Shown: in pieces, positions 52,001-63,108 of the stretch
Layout of the letters: every line of letters begins with the position of its first letter
How positions within the stretch are numbered: position 1 is the stretch's first letter
From: Hormiphora californensis
Taxonomy: Eukaryota > Ctenophora > Tentaculata > Cydippida > Pleurobrachiidae
Direction: 5' to 3'
Assembly (NCBI GenBank): GCA_020137815.1
Contig: CM035362.1
Location: 4,874,008 to 4,938,007 of the forward strand
DNA length: 64,000 nucleotides
The notes under the pieces: model-generated
Database searches by the model: none
What the model was told of the DNA's origin: nothing
What the model saw: only the letters and a program-made list of their open reading frames with translations
Made by a program: the position numbers and the translations under genes

Positions 52001-55000
52001 TGAAACCGAGGGAATAGAAGTGGAAGAAGATGTAATGGAAGTATTCAAAGAGAGCGTGGACATAACTTCTGTTATGAATGGGGCAGGAATGGAAGAGATG
52101 GACATTGAAGATATCTCATTTGAACAAGAAGATGTGATCGAGGGAAGTTTAACAATAACCGAAACTGAAACCGAGGGAATAGAAGTGGAAGAAGATGTAA
52201 TGGAAGTATTCAAAGAGAGCGTGGACATAACCTTTGAAGAAGAAGTGACCACAGAAGAAGTGACAACAGAAGCGATCACAACTCAAGAAGTGACCACAGA
52301 AGAGGTGACCACAGAAGAAGTGACCACCGAAACAGTCACAACTCAAGAAGTTACGACAGAAGAAGTGACCACAGAAGAAGTGACCACCGAAACAGTCACG
52401 ACTCAAGAAATGACCACTGAAACAGTCACAACTCAAGAAGTTACAACAGAAGAAGTGACTACACAAGAAGTGACAACAGAAGAAGTAACTACACAAGAAG
52501 TGACGACAGAAGAAGTAACCACAGAAGAAGTGACCACCGAAACAGTCACGACTCAAGAAGTGACCACAGAAGAAGTGACCACACAAGAAGTGACCACAGA
52601 AGAAGTAACCACAGAAGAAGTGACCACCGAAACCGTCACAACTCAAGAAGTTACAACAGAAGAAGTGACCACAGAAGAGGTGACCACAGAAAAAGTGACC
52701 ACAGAAGAAGTGACCACACAAGAAGTGACCACACAAGAAGTGACCACAGAAACAGTCACGACTCAAGAAGTTACAACAGAAGAAGTGACTACACAAGAAG
52801 TGACAACAGAAGAAGTAACTACACAAGAAGTGACCACAGAAGAAGTGACCACAGAAGAAGTGACCACCGAAACAGTCACGACTCAAGAAGTTACAACAGA
52901 AGAAGTGACCACAGAAGAAGTGACCACAGAAGAAGTGACTACACAAGAAGTGACCACTGAAACAGTCACAACTCAAGAAGTTACAACAGAAGAAGTGACC
53001 ACAGAAGAAGTGACCACAGAAGAAGTGACTACACAAGAAGTGACAACAGTAGAAGTAACTACACAAGAAGTGACCACAGAAGAAGTGACCACAGAAGAAG
53101 TGACCACCGAAACAGTCACGACTCAAGAAGTTACAACAGAAGAAGTGACCACAGAAGAAGTGACCACAGAAGAAGTGACTACACAAGAAGTGACAACAGA
53201 AGAAGTAACTACACAAGAAGTGACGACAGAACAAGTGACCACCGAAACAGTCACGACTGAAGAAGTTACAACAGAAGAAGTGACCACAGAAGAAGTGACC
53301 ACAGAAGAAGTGACCACTGAAACAGTCACAACTCAAGAAGTTACAACAGAAGAAGTGACTACACAAGAAGTGACAACAGAAGAAGTGACTACACAAGAAG
53401 TGAAGACAGAAGAAGTGACCACAGAAGAAGTTACCACCGAAACAGTCACGACTGAAGAAGTGACCACAGAAGAAGTGACCACAGAAGAAGTGACCACAGA
53501 AGTAGTGACTACAGAAGAAGTGACCACAGAAACAATGGTGGTGAACAATGGTAAAATCTCAAGTTCAGAAGAAATGACCATTTCTAGTGGAGGCCAAGGT
53601 GGTGAACTAGAAAATGGACGAGGCTTCAACAGCGGATCCGGACCAGATGAAGCTGGCCCAACCCACGCTCCAGGTGGTGCAGGTGGTAAACCCCAAAACG
53701 GCAGAGGTTACAACAGCGGTTCCGGTCCAGATGATGCTGGTCCAACAAGATCAGGTGGTGGATTCGTCGAACGAGTTGGAGTTGTAAATGTTGTCACCGA
53801 AGAAATTATAATTTCTGGTGGAGGCCAAGGTGGTGAACTAGAAAATGGACGAGGCTTCAACAGCGGATCCGGACCAGATGATGCTGGCCCAACCCACGCT
53901 CCAGGTGGTGCAGGTGGTAAACCCGAAGACGGCAGAGGTTACAACAGCGGTTCCGGTCCAGATGATGCTGGTCCAACAAGATCAGGTGGTGGATTCGTCG
54001 AACGAGTTGGAGTTGAAAATGTTGTCACCGAAGAAATTTCTCGTGGAGGCCAAGGTGGTGAACTAGAAAATGGACGAGGCTTCAACAGCGGCTCCGGACC
54101 AGATGATGCTGGCCCAACCCACGCTCCAGGTGGTGCAGGTGGTAAACCCGAAGACGGCAGAGGTTACAACAGCGGTTCCGGTCCAGATGATGCTGGTCCA
54201 ACAAGATCAGGTGGTGGATTCGTCGAACGAGTTGGAGTTGAAAATGTTGTCACCGAAGAAATTATAATTTCTGGTGGAGGCCAAGGTGGTGAACTAGAAA
54301 ATGGACGAGGCTTCAACAGCGGCTCCGGACCAGATGATGCTGGCCCAACCCACGCTCCAGGTGGTGCAGGTGGTAAACCCCAAAACGGCAGAGGTTACAA
54401 CAGCGGTTCCGGTCCAGATGATGCTGGTCCAACAAGATCAGGTGGTGGATTCGTCGAACGAGTTGGAGTTGAAAATGTTGTCACCGAAGAAATTTCTCGT
54501 GGAGGCCAAGGTGGTGAACTAGAAAATGGACGAGGCTTCAACAGCGGCTCCGGACCAGATGATGCTGGCCCAACCCACGCTCCAGGTGGTGCAGGTGGTA
54601 AACCCGAAGACGGCAGAGGTTACAACAGCGGTTCCGGTCCAGATGATGCTGGTCCAACAAGATCAGGTGGTGGATTCGTCGAACGAGTTGGAGTTGTAAA
54701 TGTTGTCACCGAAGAAATTATAATTTCTGGTGGAGGCCAAGGTGGTGAACTAGAAAATGGACGAGGCTTCAACAGCGGCTCCGGACCAGATGATGCTGGC
54801 CCAACCCACGCTCCAGGTGGTGCAGGTGGTAAACCCGAAGACGGCAGAGGTTACAACAGCGGTTCCGGTCCAGATGATGCTGGTCCAACAAGATCAGGTG
54901 GTGGATTCGTCGAACGAGTTGGAGTTGTAAATGTTGTCACCGAAGAAATTATAATTTCTGGTGGAGGCCAAGGTGGTGAACTAGAAAATGGACGAGGCTT

Positions 55001-58000
55001 CAACAGCGGATCCGGACCAGATGAAGCTGGCCCAACCCACGCTCCAGGTGGTGCAGGTGGTAAACCCCAAAACGGCAGAGGTTACAACAGCGGTTCTGGT
55101 CCAGATGATGCTGGTCCAACAAGATCAGGTGGTGGATTCGTCGAACGAGTTGGAGTTGTAAATGTTGTCACCGAAGAAATTATAATTTCTGGTGGAGGCC
55201 AAGGTGGTGAACTAGAAAATGGACGAGGCTTCAACAGCGGATCCGGACCAGATGAATGCTGGCCCAACCCACGCTCCAGGTGGTGCAGGTGGTAAACCCC
55301 AAAACGGCAGAGGTTACAACAGCGGTTCTGGTCCAGATGATGCTGGTCCAACAAGATCAGGAGGTGGATTCGTCGAACGAGTTGGAGTTGTAAATGTTGT
55401 CACCGAAGAAATTGTAATTTCTGGCGGAGGCCAAGGTGGTGAACTAGAAAATGGACGAGGCTTCAACAGCGGATCCGGACCAGATGAAGCTGGCCCAACC
55501 CACGCTCCAGGTGGTGCAGGTGGTAAACCCCAAAACGGCAGAGGTTACAACAGCGGTTCTGGTCCAGATGATGCTGGTCCAACAAGATCAGGTGGTGGAT
55601 TCGTCGAACGAGTTGGAGTTGTAAATGTTGTCACCGAAGAAATTATAATTTCTGGTGGAGGCCAAGGTGGTGAACTAGAAAATGGACGAGGCTTCAACAG
55701 CGGATCCGGACCAGATGAAGCTGGCCCAACCCACGCTCCAGGTGGTGCAGGTGGTAAACCCCAAAACGGCAGAGGTTACAACAGCGGTTCTGGTCCAGAT
55801 GATGCTGGTCCAACAAGATCAGGTGGTGGATTCGTCGAACGAGTTGGAGTTGTAAATGTTGTCACCGAAGAAATTATAATTTCTGGTGGAGGCCAAGGTG
55901 GTGAACTAGAAAATGGACGAGGCTTCAACAGCGGATCCGGACCAGATGAAGCTGGCCCAACCCACGCTCCAGGTGGTGCAGGTGGTAAACCCCAAAACGG
56001 CAGAGGTTACAACAGCGGTTCTGGTCCAGATGATGCTGGTCCAACAAGATCAGGTGGTGGATTCGTCGAACGAGTTGGAGTTGTAAATGTTGTCACCGAA
56101 GAAATTATAATTTCTGGCGGAGGCCAAGGTGGTGAACTAGAAAATGGACGAGGCTTCAACAGCGGATCCGGACCAGATGAAGCTGGCCCAACCCACGCTC
56201 CAGGTGGTGCAGGTGGTAAACCCCAAAACGGCAGAGGTTACAACAGCGGTTCCGGTCCTGATGATGCTGGTCCAACAAGATCAGGTGGTGGATTCGTCGA
56301 ACGAGTTGGAGTTGTAAATGTTGTCACCGAAGAAATTATAATTTCTGGTGGAGGCCAAGGTGGTGAACTAGAAAATGGACGAGGCTTCAACAGCGGATCC
56401 GGACCAGATGAAGCTGGCCCAACCCACGCTCCAGGTGGTGCAGGTGGTAAACCCCAAAACGGCAGAGGTTACAACAGCGGTTCTGGTCCTGATGATGCTG
56501 GTCCAACAAGATCAGGTGGTGGATTCGTCGAACGAGTTGGAGTTGTAAATGTTGTCACCGAAGAAATTATAATTTCTGGTGGAGGCCAAGGTGGTGAACT
56601 AGAAAATGGACGAGGCTTCAACAGCGGATCCGGACCAGATGAAGCTGGCCCAACCCACGCTCCAGGTGGTGCAGGTGGTAAACCCCAAAACGGCAGAGGT
56701 TACAACAGCGGTTCTGGTCCAGATGATGCTGGTCCAACAAGATCAGGTGGTGGATTCGTCGAACGAGTTGGAGTTGTAAATGTTGTCAACGAAGAAATTA
56801 TAATTTCTGGTGGAGGCCAAGGTGGTGAACTAGAAAATGGACGAGGCTTCAACAGCGGATCCGGACCAGATGAAGCTGGCCCAACCCACGCTCCAGGTGG
56901 TGCAGGTGGTAAACCCCAAAACGGCAGAGGTTACAACAGCGGTTCTGGTCCAGATGATGCTGGTCCAACAAGATCAGGTGGTGGATTCGTCGAACGAGTT
57001 GGAGTTGTAAATGTTGTCAACGAAGAAATTATAATTTCTGGTGGAGGCCAAGGTGGTGAACTAGAAAATGGACGAGGCTTCAACAGCGGATCCGGACCAG
57101 ATGAAGCTGGCCCAACCCACGCTCCAGGTGGTGCAGGTGGTAAACCCCAAAACGGCAGAGGTTACAACAGCGGTTCTGGTCCAGATGATGCTGGTCCAAC
57201 AAGATCAGGTGGTGGATTCGTCGAACGAGTTGGAGTTGTAAATGTTGTCAACGAAGAAATTATAATTTCTGGTGGAGGCCAAGGTGGTGAACTAGAAAAT
57301 GGACGAGGCTTCAACAGCGGATCCGGACCAGATGAAGCTGGCCCAACCCACGCTCCAGGTGGTGCAGGTGGTAAACCCCAAAACGGCAGAGGTTACAACA
57401 GCGGTTCTGGTCCAGATGATGCTGGTCCAACAAGATCAGGTGGTGGATTCGTCGAACGAGTTGGAGTTGTAAATGTTGTCAACGAAGAAATTATAATTTC
57501 TGGTGGAGGCCAAGGTGGTGAACTAGAAAATGGACGAGGCTTCAACAGCGGATCCGGACCAGATGAAGCTGGCCCAACCCACGCTCCAGGTGGTGCAGGT
57601 GGTAAACCCCAAAACGGCAGAGGTTACAACAGCGGTTCTGGTCCAGATGATGCTGGTCCAACAAGATCAGGTGGTGGATTCGTCGAACGAGTTGGAGTTG
57701 TAAATGTTGTCAACGAAGAAATTATAATTTCTGGTGGAGGCCAAGGTGGTGAACTAGAAAATGGACGAGGCTTCAACAGCGGATCCGGACCAGATGAAGC
57801 TGGCCCAACCCACGCTCCAGGTGGTGCAGGTGGTAAACCCCAAAACGGCAGAGGTTACAACAGCGGTTCCGGTCCAGATGATGCTGGTCCAACAAGATCA
57901 GGTGGTGGATTCGTCGAACGAGTTGGAGTTGTAAATGTTGTCACCGAAGAAGTCATAATTTCTGGTGGAGGCCAAGGTGGTGAACTAGAAAATGGACGAG

Positions 58001-58548
58001 GCTTCAACAGCGGATCCGGACCAGATGAAGCTGGCCCAACCCACGCTCCAGGTGGTGCAGGTGGTAAACCCCAAAACGGCAGAGGTTACAACAGCGGTTC
58101 CGGTCCAGATGATGCTGGTCCAACAAGATCAGGTGGTGGATTCGTCGAACGAGTCGGAGTTGAAAATGTTGTTATTGAGGGAAATTCAGGACAGGCTGTT
58201 AAGGTTGGAGCAACACTTGTAAATACCGGGGAAAGTTTTAACATTACTGAAACTGAAACCATGGGAGACACTGAAGTATTTGGAGAGAAGGCGAAGATAC
58301 CTTTTGGTGCCTTATTCGAGGAAAATGGCAATGGTACTGATTTCGAGAACAAACTCCCTGGTAACAACAATGTCGCGCTAAAAAGCGGTTATAACTCGGG
58401 TAGTATTCTAGGGGTACATGGAAGGAATGGCACGGGATTCCTCAATCTGAGGATTGTGGACGGACCTAGGACGTTTAATGGCACCATAGCTGATGGATTC
58501 TGGGGACACGAGGTCCTGAAGGGTGCCCATGATGATCATATTGATTGA
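43053..58548 (+). CDS. Giant modular repeat protein, 5' end unresolved, one +1 frameshift
   Basis: Unrecognised family. One frame covers the region except for a single inserted base near 55255 (GATGAATGCTGG against GATGAAGCTGG). About 5160 codons are visible. Order: 77-residue array (14 full units), VTTEE-type pentapeptides (153), linker, collagen-like Gly-X-Y segment, 55-residue acidic repeat (14), pentapeptides (86), 77-residue array (20 units), and a unique C-terminus of about 130 residues ending HDDHID. That C-terminus has four N-glycosylation sequons (NIT, NGT three times), which suggests secretion. The pentapeptide blocks could carry O-glycans. No membrane segment, catalytic motif or known globular domain is visible. 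The first in-frame ATG is inside noisy sequence and is not a credible start. Likely an extracellular structural, mucin-like or matrix protein (inference). No intron is evident over 15 kb. Confidence 0.8.
43086..46421 (+). repeat. 77-residue (231-bp) tandem array, block 1
   Basis: Fourteen full units with an exact 231-bp period (43086 to 46320) plus a partial one. Each unit holds two related halves, KPQNGRGYNSGSGPDDAGPT and ELENGRGFNSGSGPDDAGPT, separated by FVERVGVVNVVTEEVIIS. Variation is limited to a few positions (VVN/VEN/VEI, T/N, E/Q, D/E). Confidence 0.97.
46422..48716 (+). repeat. VTTEE pentapeptide tract, block 1
   Basis: 153 consecutive 15-bp units of VTTEE, VTTET and VTTQE with rare variants (VTTEV, VMTQE, VTTQA). 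Rare variants recur at 915-bp and 300-bp offsets, showing larger internal duplications. Confidence 0.97.
48717..48932 (+). other. Unique linker of the giant protein
   Basis: Encodes AIEVETIASFTGSLVTGTDE, a Pro/Val-rich stretch (VRPAIPTGLI) and a short VTTEE restart before the collagen-like segment. The only non-repetitive piece in the middle of the protein. Confidence 0.8.
48933..49870 (+). repeat. Collagen-like Gly-X-Y segment (18-bp units)
   Basis: About 310 residues of GAAGFP, GAAGVP and GAAGLP hexapeptides. Gly is at every third position and Pro mostly at Y, as in triple-helical collagen. Interruptions replace Gly by Glu (GAAEFP) or Val (GAAVVP). The last quarter shifts to GMSGVSGMTG-type triplets. 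Confidence 0.9.
49931..52240 (+). repeat. 55-residue acidic repeat, 14 copies of exactly 165 bp
   Basis: Units begin NGAGMEEMDIEDISFEQED and continue SLTITETETGGIEVEEDVME, then FKESVDITS. Length is constant at 165 bp and copies differ at very few sites (M/I, G/E), implying recent homogenisation. Strongly acidic, with alternating predicted helix and strand. Confidence 0.97.
52245..53534 (+). repeat. VTTEE pentapeptide tract, block 2
   Basis: 86 units of 15 bp, richer in VTTQE than block 1. It leads into a short unique VVNNGKISSSEEMTIS linker. Confidence 0.96.
53590..58155 (+). repeat. 77-residue (231-bp) tandem array, block 2
   Basis: Twenty units counted from GGTGGTGCA at 53673 to 58051. 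The total offset of 4378 bp equals 19 x 231 minus 11, accounted for by two 6-bp deletions (EEISRGGQ units near 54040 and 54490) and one inserted base near 55255. Q replaces E in GGGQGG and DEAG is common here. Confidence 0.97.
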
Positions 58549-59060
58549 ACGTTGTAACAGTTATCAGATCTGACGAAAGAAGCCGACCAAAATGTGATAA
58601 ATGGTGTGTGGTGTATCCATATATTCTTTTAGTGATTTTTTAGTGAATTGTGTTTGTCATAAGAAGATGTGCAGAGGATGATTTTTAGTGTTTTGTGCTA
58701 TCAGAATAACCCTCTATTTATTTATGTCTTATTTTTAATCTTTAAATTAATTGATTTCTTTTAAATATATCAAGCTGTTTTTTGACATTTGTTCTGGGAA
58801 GAAACCGTGAGACGCATACCGAACACTCTTCTCCTAAAAAAGCTGAAAGTCTTGGAAATTCATATCATTATAATTAGGGTGTGGTATCTCTCATTTTTAG
58901 CAAATTCCTATATGCCATCTCTCTTTTTTTCACGAGCTTTCTAATTGAAATCACACAAATCCAGTAAGGATTCCTGCTGTGTGACGGCCGGTGAGAAAGT
59001 GCAGGTCTCACTGTATGTGTTAGCTTGAAGCATCTGAAGTGAGGTTGCACTAACTGTCCT
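58549..59060. other. 3' flank of the giant gene
   Basis: AT-rich after the TGA at 58546-58548. No canonical AATAAA is seen within 250 bp; T-rich stretches follow. Confidence 0.4.
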
Positions 59061-59069
59061 TCTCTCTCT

Positions 59070-59121
<52 letters not shown>

Positions 59122-59165
59122 TCTCTCTCCCTCTCTCTCTTTGTCTCCCTCTCTCAATCCCTCCC
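59061..59165. repeat. (TC)n microsatellite
   Basis: Interrupted TC dinucleotides. Confidence 0.95.
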
Positions 59166-59549
59166 TCCATCGGTGGGTGTGTCAGTTGACAGTTTTTGGG
59201 AGGGGTCGGAAATATTTCTACTTTGATCACTCTGACAGCCATGCTAGAGTTCAATAGATCTGGCACTTCTCACAACTTTATTTGTTTTATCATATAGCTA
59301 CCTGGGATAGTACGCGTTATAGCTCCGACAATAATTCAGTTATGTTTTCACCGGGTCACGTCATCCCACATATCATTACCCAAATTATCCAGTGACAGGA
59401 GAAGGACGAGAGAGAGCCCGGTATCATAAATTATAGGCATGCCAGTTTCAGTTTCCTAGTTTTTAATCCGACAGCTATGACTCACGTTTCATCGTGGAGA
59501 CACACCGGCCCATTTGGTATTGCCCTTATATCGCAGTCTATTATAGCTT

Positions 59550-59685
59550 GCACCATGCAATGTACGTCGCACCATGCAATGTACATCGCACCATGCAATG
59601 TACGTCGCACCATGCAATGTACGTCGCACCATGCAATGTACGTCGCACCATGCAATGTACGTCGCACCATGCAATCTACGTCGTA
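59550..59685. repeat. 19-bp tandem repeat GCACCATGCAATGTACGTC, about 7 copies
   Basis: Nearly exact units; one has ACATC and the last AATCTACG. Because 19 is not a multiple of 3, every frame reads through and produces spurious ORFs. Confidence 0.95.
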
Positions 59686-59777
59686 TGAATCGTACTACGA
59701 TCAAGTTATTTTTGCCCTATTTTATGCTGCAGACATTACCAATTTCGGTAACTTCCATTTCCCCCGAAATAGGAAAT

Positions 59778-59869
59778 TAACAGTATTTGACCCCGATATA
59801 CCGGGCACCCCGATTTACCGGGCAAACCCCTTTCCCCTGAGCATCCCGGTAAATCGGGGTCCGACTGTA
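59778..59869. mobile_element. TA-type MITE, CAGTCGGACCCCGATT family, diverged copy
   Basis: Right end GGTAAATCGGGGTCCGACTG is intact; the left end is diverged (CAGTATTTGACCCCGATATA). Confidence 0.75.
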
Positions 59870-60005
59870 CTCCCTTGCACGTGGCGGTGTGCTAGCTTCT
59901 TTCCGACATATCTGCGCAGCTGTCAAATGCACTGTATTATAGAAGCACTAAATTTAAACCTGTGCACAATATTCTGTGTGTAGCTTTCCGTGCAACTTGC
60001 AACTA

Positions 60006-60007
<2 letters not shown>

Positions 60008-60042
<35 letters not shown>
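60008..60042. repeat. (CA)n microsatellite
   Basis: About 17 CA dinucleotides. Confidence 0.95.
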
Positions 60043-60046
<4 letters not shown>

Positions 60047-60369
60047 ACTTGTGTTTCACAGAGACTTGCCGTCGTGTGCGCTGATTATTAGAGTAATTGC
60101 AACTAGTTGATCTGTTTCGTTAATATATGGGATTATTGAACTTGTGGTCACCCATATATTTAAGTGCATTATTACGGAATCGGAATCATACAATTCATAT
60201 CCTCAACAAATATAGGTGACCTATTTGAATTGTCATTAACAATGCATGAATAATATTGCCATTATATACAATCTCCCCTTAAAAATTTCCCCAGTCCGTT
60301 AAAGACCCCCGGGAATGGGCCCTTTTCCCTCTTTCCACTTGAAATTTTCCCTGCGAGGGAGAGAGTATT

Positions 60370-60600
60370 TTTGAAAAGTCTACACGAGACATCTTTTCTA
60401 CAGAGACATCTTTCTACAGAGCGATTTTTCTAAAATTGATTTGTTACGGAAAACTTTCTACATGAGTTTATTTGTCTACAGAGACGACTTTTTCTACATA
60501 AGACGATCGTTACTGAGACATATTGTCTACCTGAGACACTTGTTACTGGTTATCTCGTCACTGAACGATCTTTTTTTACATGAGCGATTTTTTACATGTC
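60370..60600. repeat. Degenerate TCTACAGAGACGATTTT repeat
   Basis: About ten diverged copies of a 20-25-bp unit combining TCTACATGAGAC with a T-rich spacer. Confidence 0.65.
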
Positions 60601-61336
60601 AGGCTGGGCCCGACAGTGTCACATGAGAACCGATCTGAATCTTGATTCCTGTATCTACAGCTCTGATTCTTGAATCTTGCATGATCTACATTCTACAGAT
60701 CTAGTTTAGAAGGAGAATTTTGAATCTCCATAATGAAACAAACTCATTTTGGGAAAAATGACTCATTTGTTACCCGGGCCCCCTAATTGTACAAAACCCC
60801 CCCCCGTTTTTTCTTGAAAATCGACCTTTTTCCTCGGGCATGTGACGGGGAAATTTTACCCTAGCTTCTCTCTCTCCCCCCGGTTTTTCCTATTTCTCTG
60901 TTCATTTGGGGCTGCAGAGTATTTACATAGGGGGCGTTTTTTTTAAAAATTGGCAGGGAGAAATGCGAATAGGAACTTTTCAAAGGGTTTTAGTTTCTGA
61001 CATTCAATGCCCTTTAAAAGGGCCCTCTTTTCAGTTTCTGACATTCAATGCCCTTTTTCCATTTTCAGCCACCGTCATGGAGTCCGCCTATTATATTTGT
61101 ATCTGTTGCCAATTCCTGTCGTCGATAGACCCCGTTTTGATTCTCAAAACGTCGCTCATATCATAAGTCTAGTTGTTCCCGCGCCCCTTTATTGATAGTG
61201 TTTCCTAACTACCGTCTACCTCAGCAAACATTTCAACACCCATTATACGTCTAATGTCGCCATATTAACCAGCACTACGAATAATATATGCAAATTTTCC
61301 ACAAATTATACATGTTTGGTACAGAATTGCTGTCTA
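60601..61336. other. Intergenic, homopolymer-rich, no gene supported
   Basis: Contains a short direct duplication of TTTCTGACATTCAATGCCCT (about 60990-61055) and C/T runs suggesting lower consensus quality. Confidence 0.35.
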
Positions 61337-62801
61337 TACAAGGTGGCCCATAAATTATGATAGCGGGGGACGAGCCGTACCCCAAAAGGTGATGTTTGGA
61401 AAAAACAATCGGGAACATGCTGGAAAAACCCCTGCGACTTTTCAATTTATGAAATTTTTATTCAAAGTTCTTTTTCTTCATGAATTTTACACTTTCATTA
61501 ATTTGTCTAATTTCCGAAGTTAGGCATTTTTTTTGGTTAATTTTATTTTTCCCCGAGCACCAAAAAAATTAATTTAAAAAAACCCACCAGGTCCCCTGGC
61601 AGTTGAGAAATGCACTTCATGTTTTGGCTTTCCTGCGATTTAATCGGGCTTATCCCGGTCCTTTTGTTAATCTTTTTAAAAAATTTTGGGGAGAAACACG
61701 GAAAGAAAAGATCTTTTACAGAAAAATAGGGCCCAAACCAAGTTCATTTTCGGTTTGGTATTCATTCCACTCTTCGGGAAACCAAATCCTAAATGATGAA
61801 AAGTGATGGTTTTTGTTTGGACCATACCCGCTATAGAAGGGGTGTAAAATTAGTTTTGGGCTTTTTAGGGGTGTCCATTTGTCATGATGATATCGACCCC
61901 TTTTCTGCCAAAATTAAGGGATTTTCTCAAATTCAAGATGTGATTTGGTTTTTTTCGATTTGGATCGTGCGCAATGTTGAAGATCTCTCACCTCAAAAAA
62001 AATGATTAGTTCAATGAAAGGGGTATTTATATTTAAAAATTTTCGTTTTTTATTTTGCGTCTGTTTTTAAAAACTTTTTTTATTAAACTCCTTTTTTTTT
62101 AACTAATCATTTTTTTGAGGGGCTAGAGATCTTCAAAATTGCTGCCCATCCCAAACGCAAAAAATAAAACCATGTTGATTTTAGAAAAACCCTTTAAATT
62201 ATGGCTCAGAAAGGTGTCGATTCATATGTCCTGGACCCCACTAACTACCCAGAAAGTAATTTTTACCCCTCCTTCTTTAAAGGGGGTTGGGTCAAAAAAA
62301 CCCCATTTTTCCACTTTAGGGATTTGGGTTCCTAAGGATGAAAAACTACCCACGAAAAAATTTTGAGTTTTGCCCCGGATTTTTCTTGTGAGGAAAGATC
62401 TTTGCTTATCCGATGTTCTCCCAAATTTTTAAAAAACGATTGAACAAAAGGTAGCCGTGATACAGCTGATTGACAGTCGCAGGAAGAGCCAAAATCATGA
62501 ATGTGCATTTCTCAACTGCCATGTGATCGGTGCTTCAATTTCATTTTTATGGTGCTCATTGAAGTTAAATTCCAACCCAAACAAAATTCCCAACTCTCGG
62601 TAAATAGAGTCCTTTAATTCATTAATGAACGTGTAGAAAGTTCATGAATGAAAAATGAACTTTTGAATAAAAATTTCATAAATTGCAAAAAGTCGTCCAG
62701 GAATTGTTCCAGCATGTTCCCGTAGTTTGTTTTTGCACAACTATCACCGTTTCGGAGGTACGGCTCGTCCCCCGCTATCATAATTTATGGGCCACCTTGT
62801 A
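61337..62801. mobile_element. 1.47-kb TA-flanked palindromic element
   Basis: TIRs ACAAGGTGGCCCATAAATTA / TAATTTATGGGCCACCTTGT with TA on both sides. Inverted matches continue through GATAGCGGGGGACGAGCCGT, GAAATGCACTTCATG and AGATCTCTCACCTC to a centre near 62050. The arms differ by many homopolymer indels. The TIR start is like mariner-type elements. No transposase frame survives. Confidence 0.8.
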
Positions 62802-62847
62802 TACACCCCTTGCCTAGCTTGGTATCGAAGACACCTCACACTCTGTA

Positions 62848-62911
62848 GCATGGCGGCCTTCGTTTGGTGCGCTTTGCGCGCCGGCAAGGGAGGGGTAACT
62901 TCGTTACCAAT
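62848..62911. repeat. GC-rich dispersed repeat ending GGGGTAACTTCGTTACCAA
   Basis: Second copy of the block at 14290-14365. Confidence 0.65.
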
Positions 62912-63108
62912 TGCCTAGCTATGTGTTAGAACAAATACACCCCTTCCTGTAACTGGAGAAAGAGAGATAAAAGAGAGATAAAATTAATTTCGGTGTATAG
63001 TTTTACTATTTTTTTAAAATGAGATGAGAAAGGATTTATCCAAGTCGACTTGCTTTGCTTTTTTTGCTCAAAATCAAACATATAATTCCTTTTTCAGCTA
63101 CTTCAGCT

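Noticed and set aside
46398-53396. Long minus-strand ORFs rich in FCGHFF or SVVTSS repeats opposite the giant gene
   Set aside because: They are reverse-frame shadows. The 15-, 165- and 18-bp repeat periods are multiples of three, so frames without a stop in the unit stay open.
43086-58155. CRISPR-like array
   Set aside because: The units are directly adjacent and coding, 231 bp long with no unique spacers, in an animal genome.
58874-59266. Minus-strand ORF with an Arg/Glu-rich middle
   Set aside because: The charged part is the translated (TC)n tract; the flanks show no family.
59477-59983. ORFs over the 19-bp ATGCAATGTACGTCGCACC repeat
   Set aside because: Translation of a non-triplet satellite, open in several frames on both strands.
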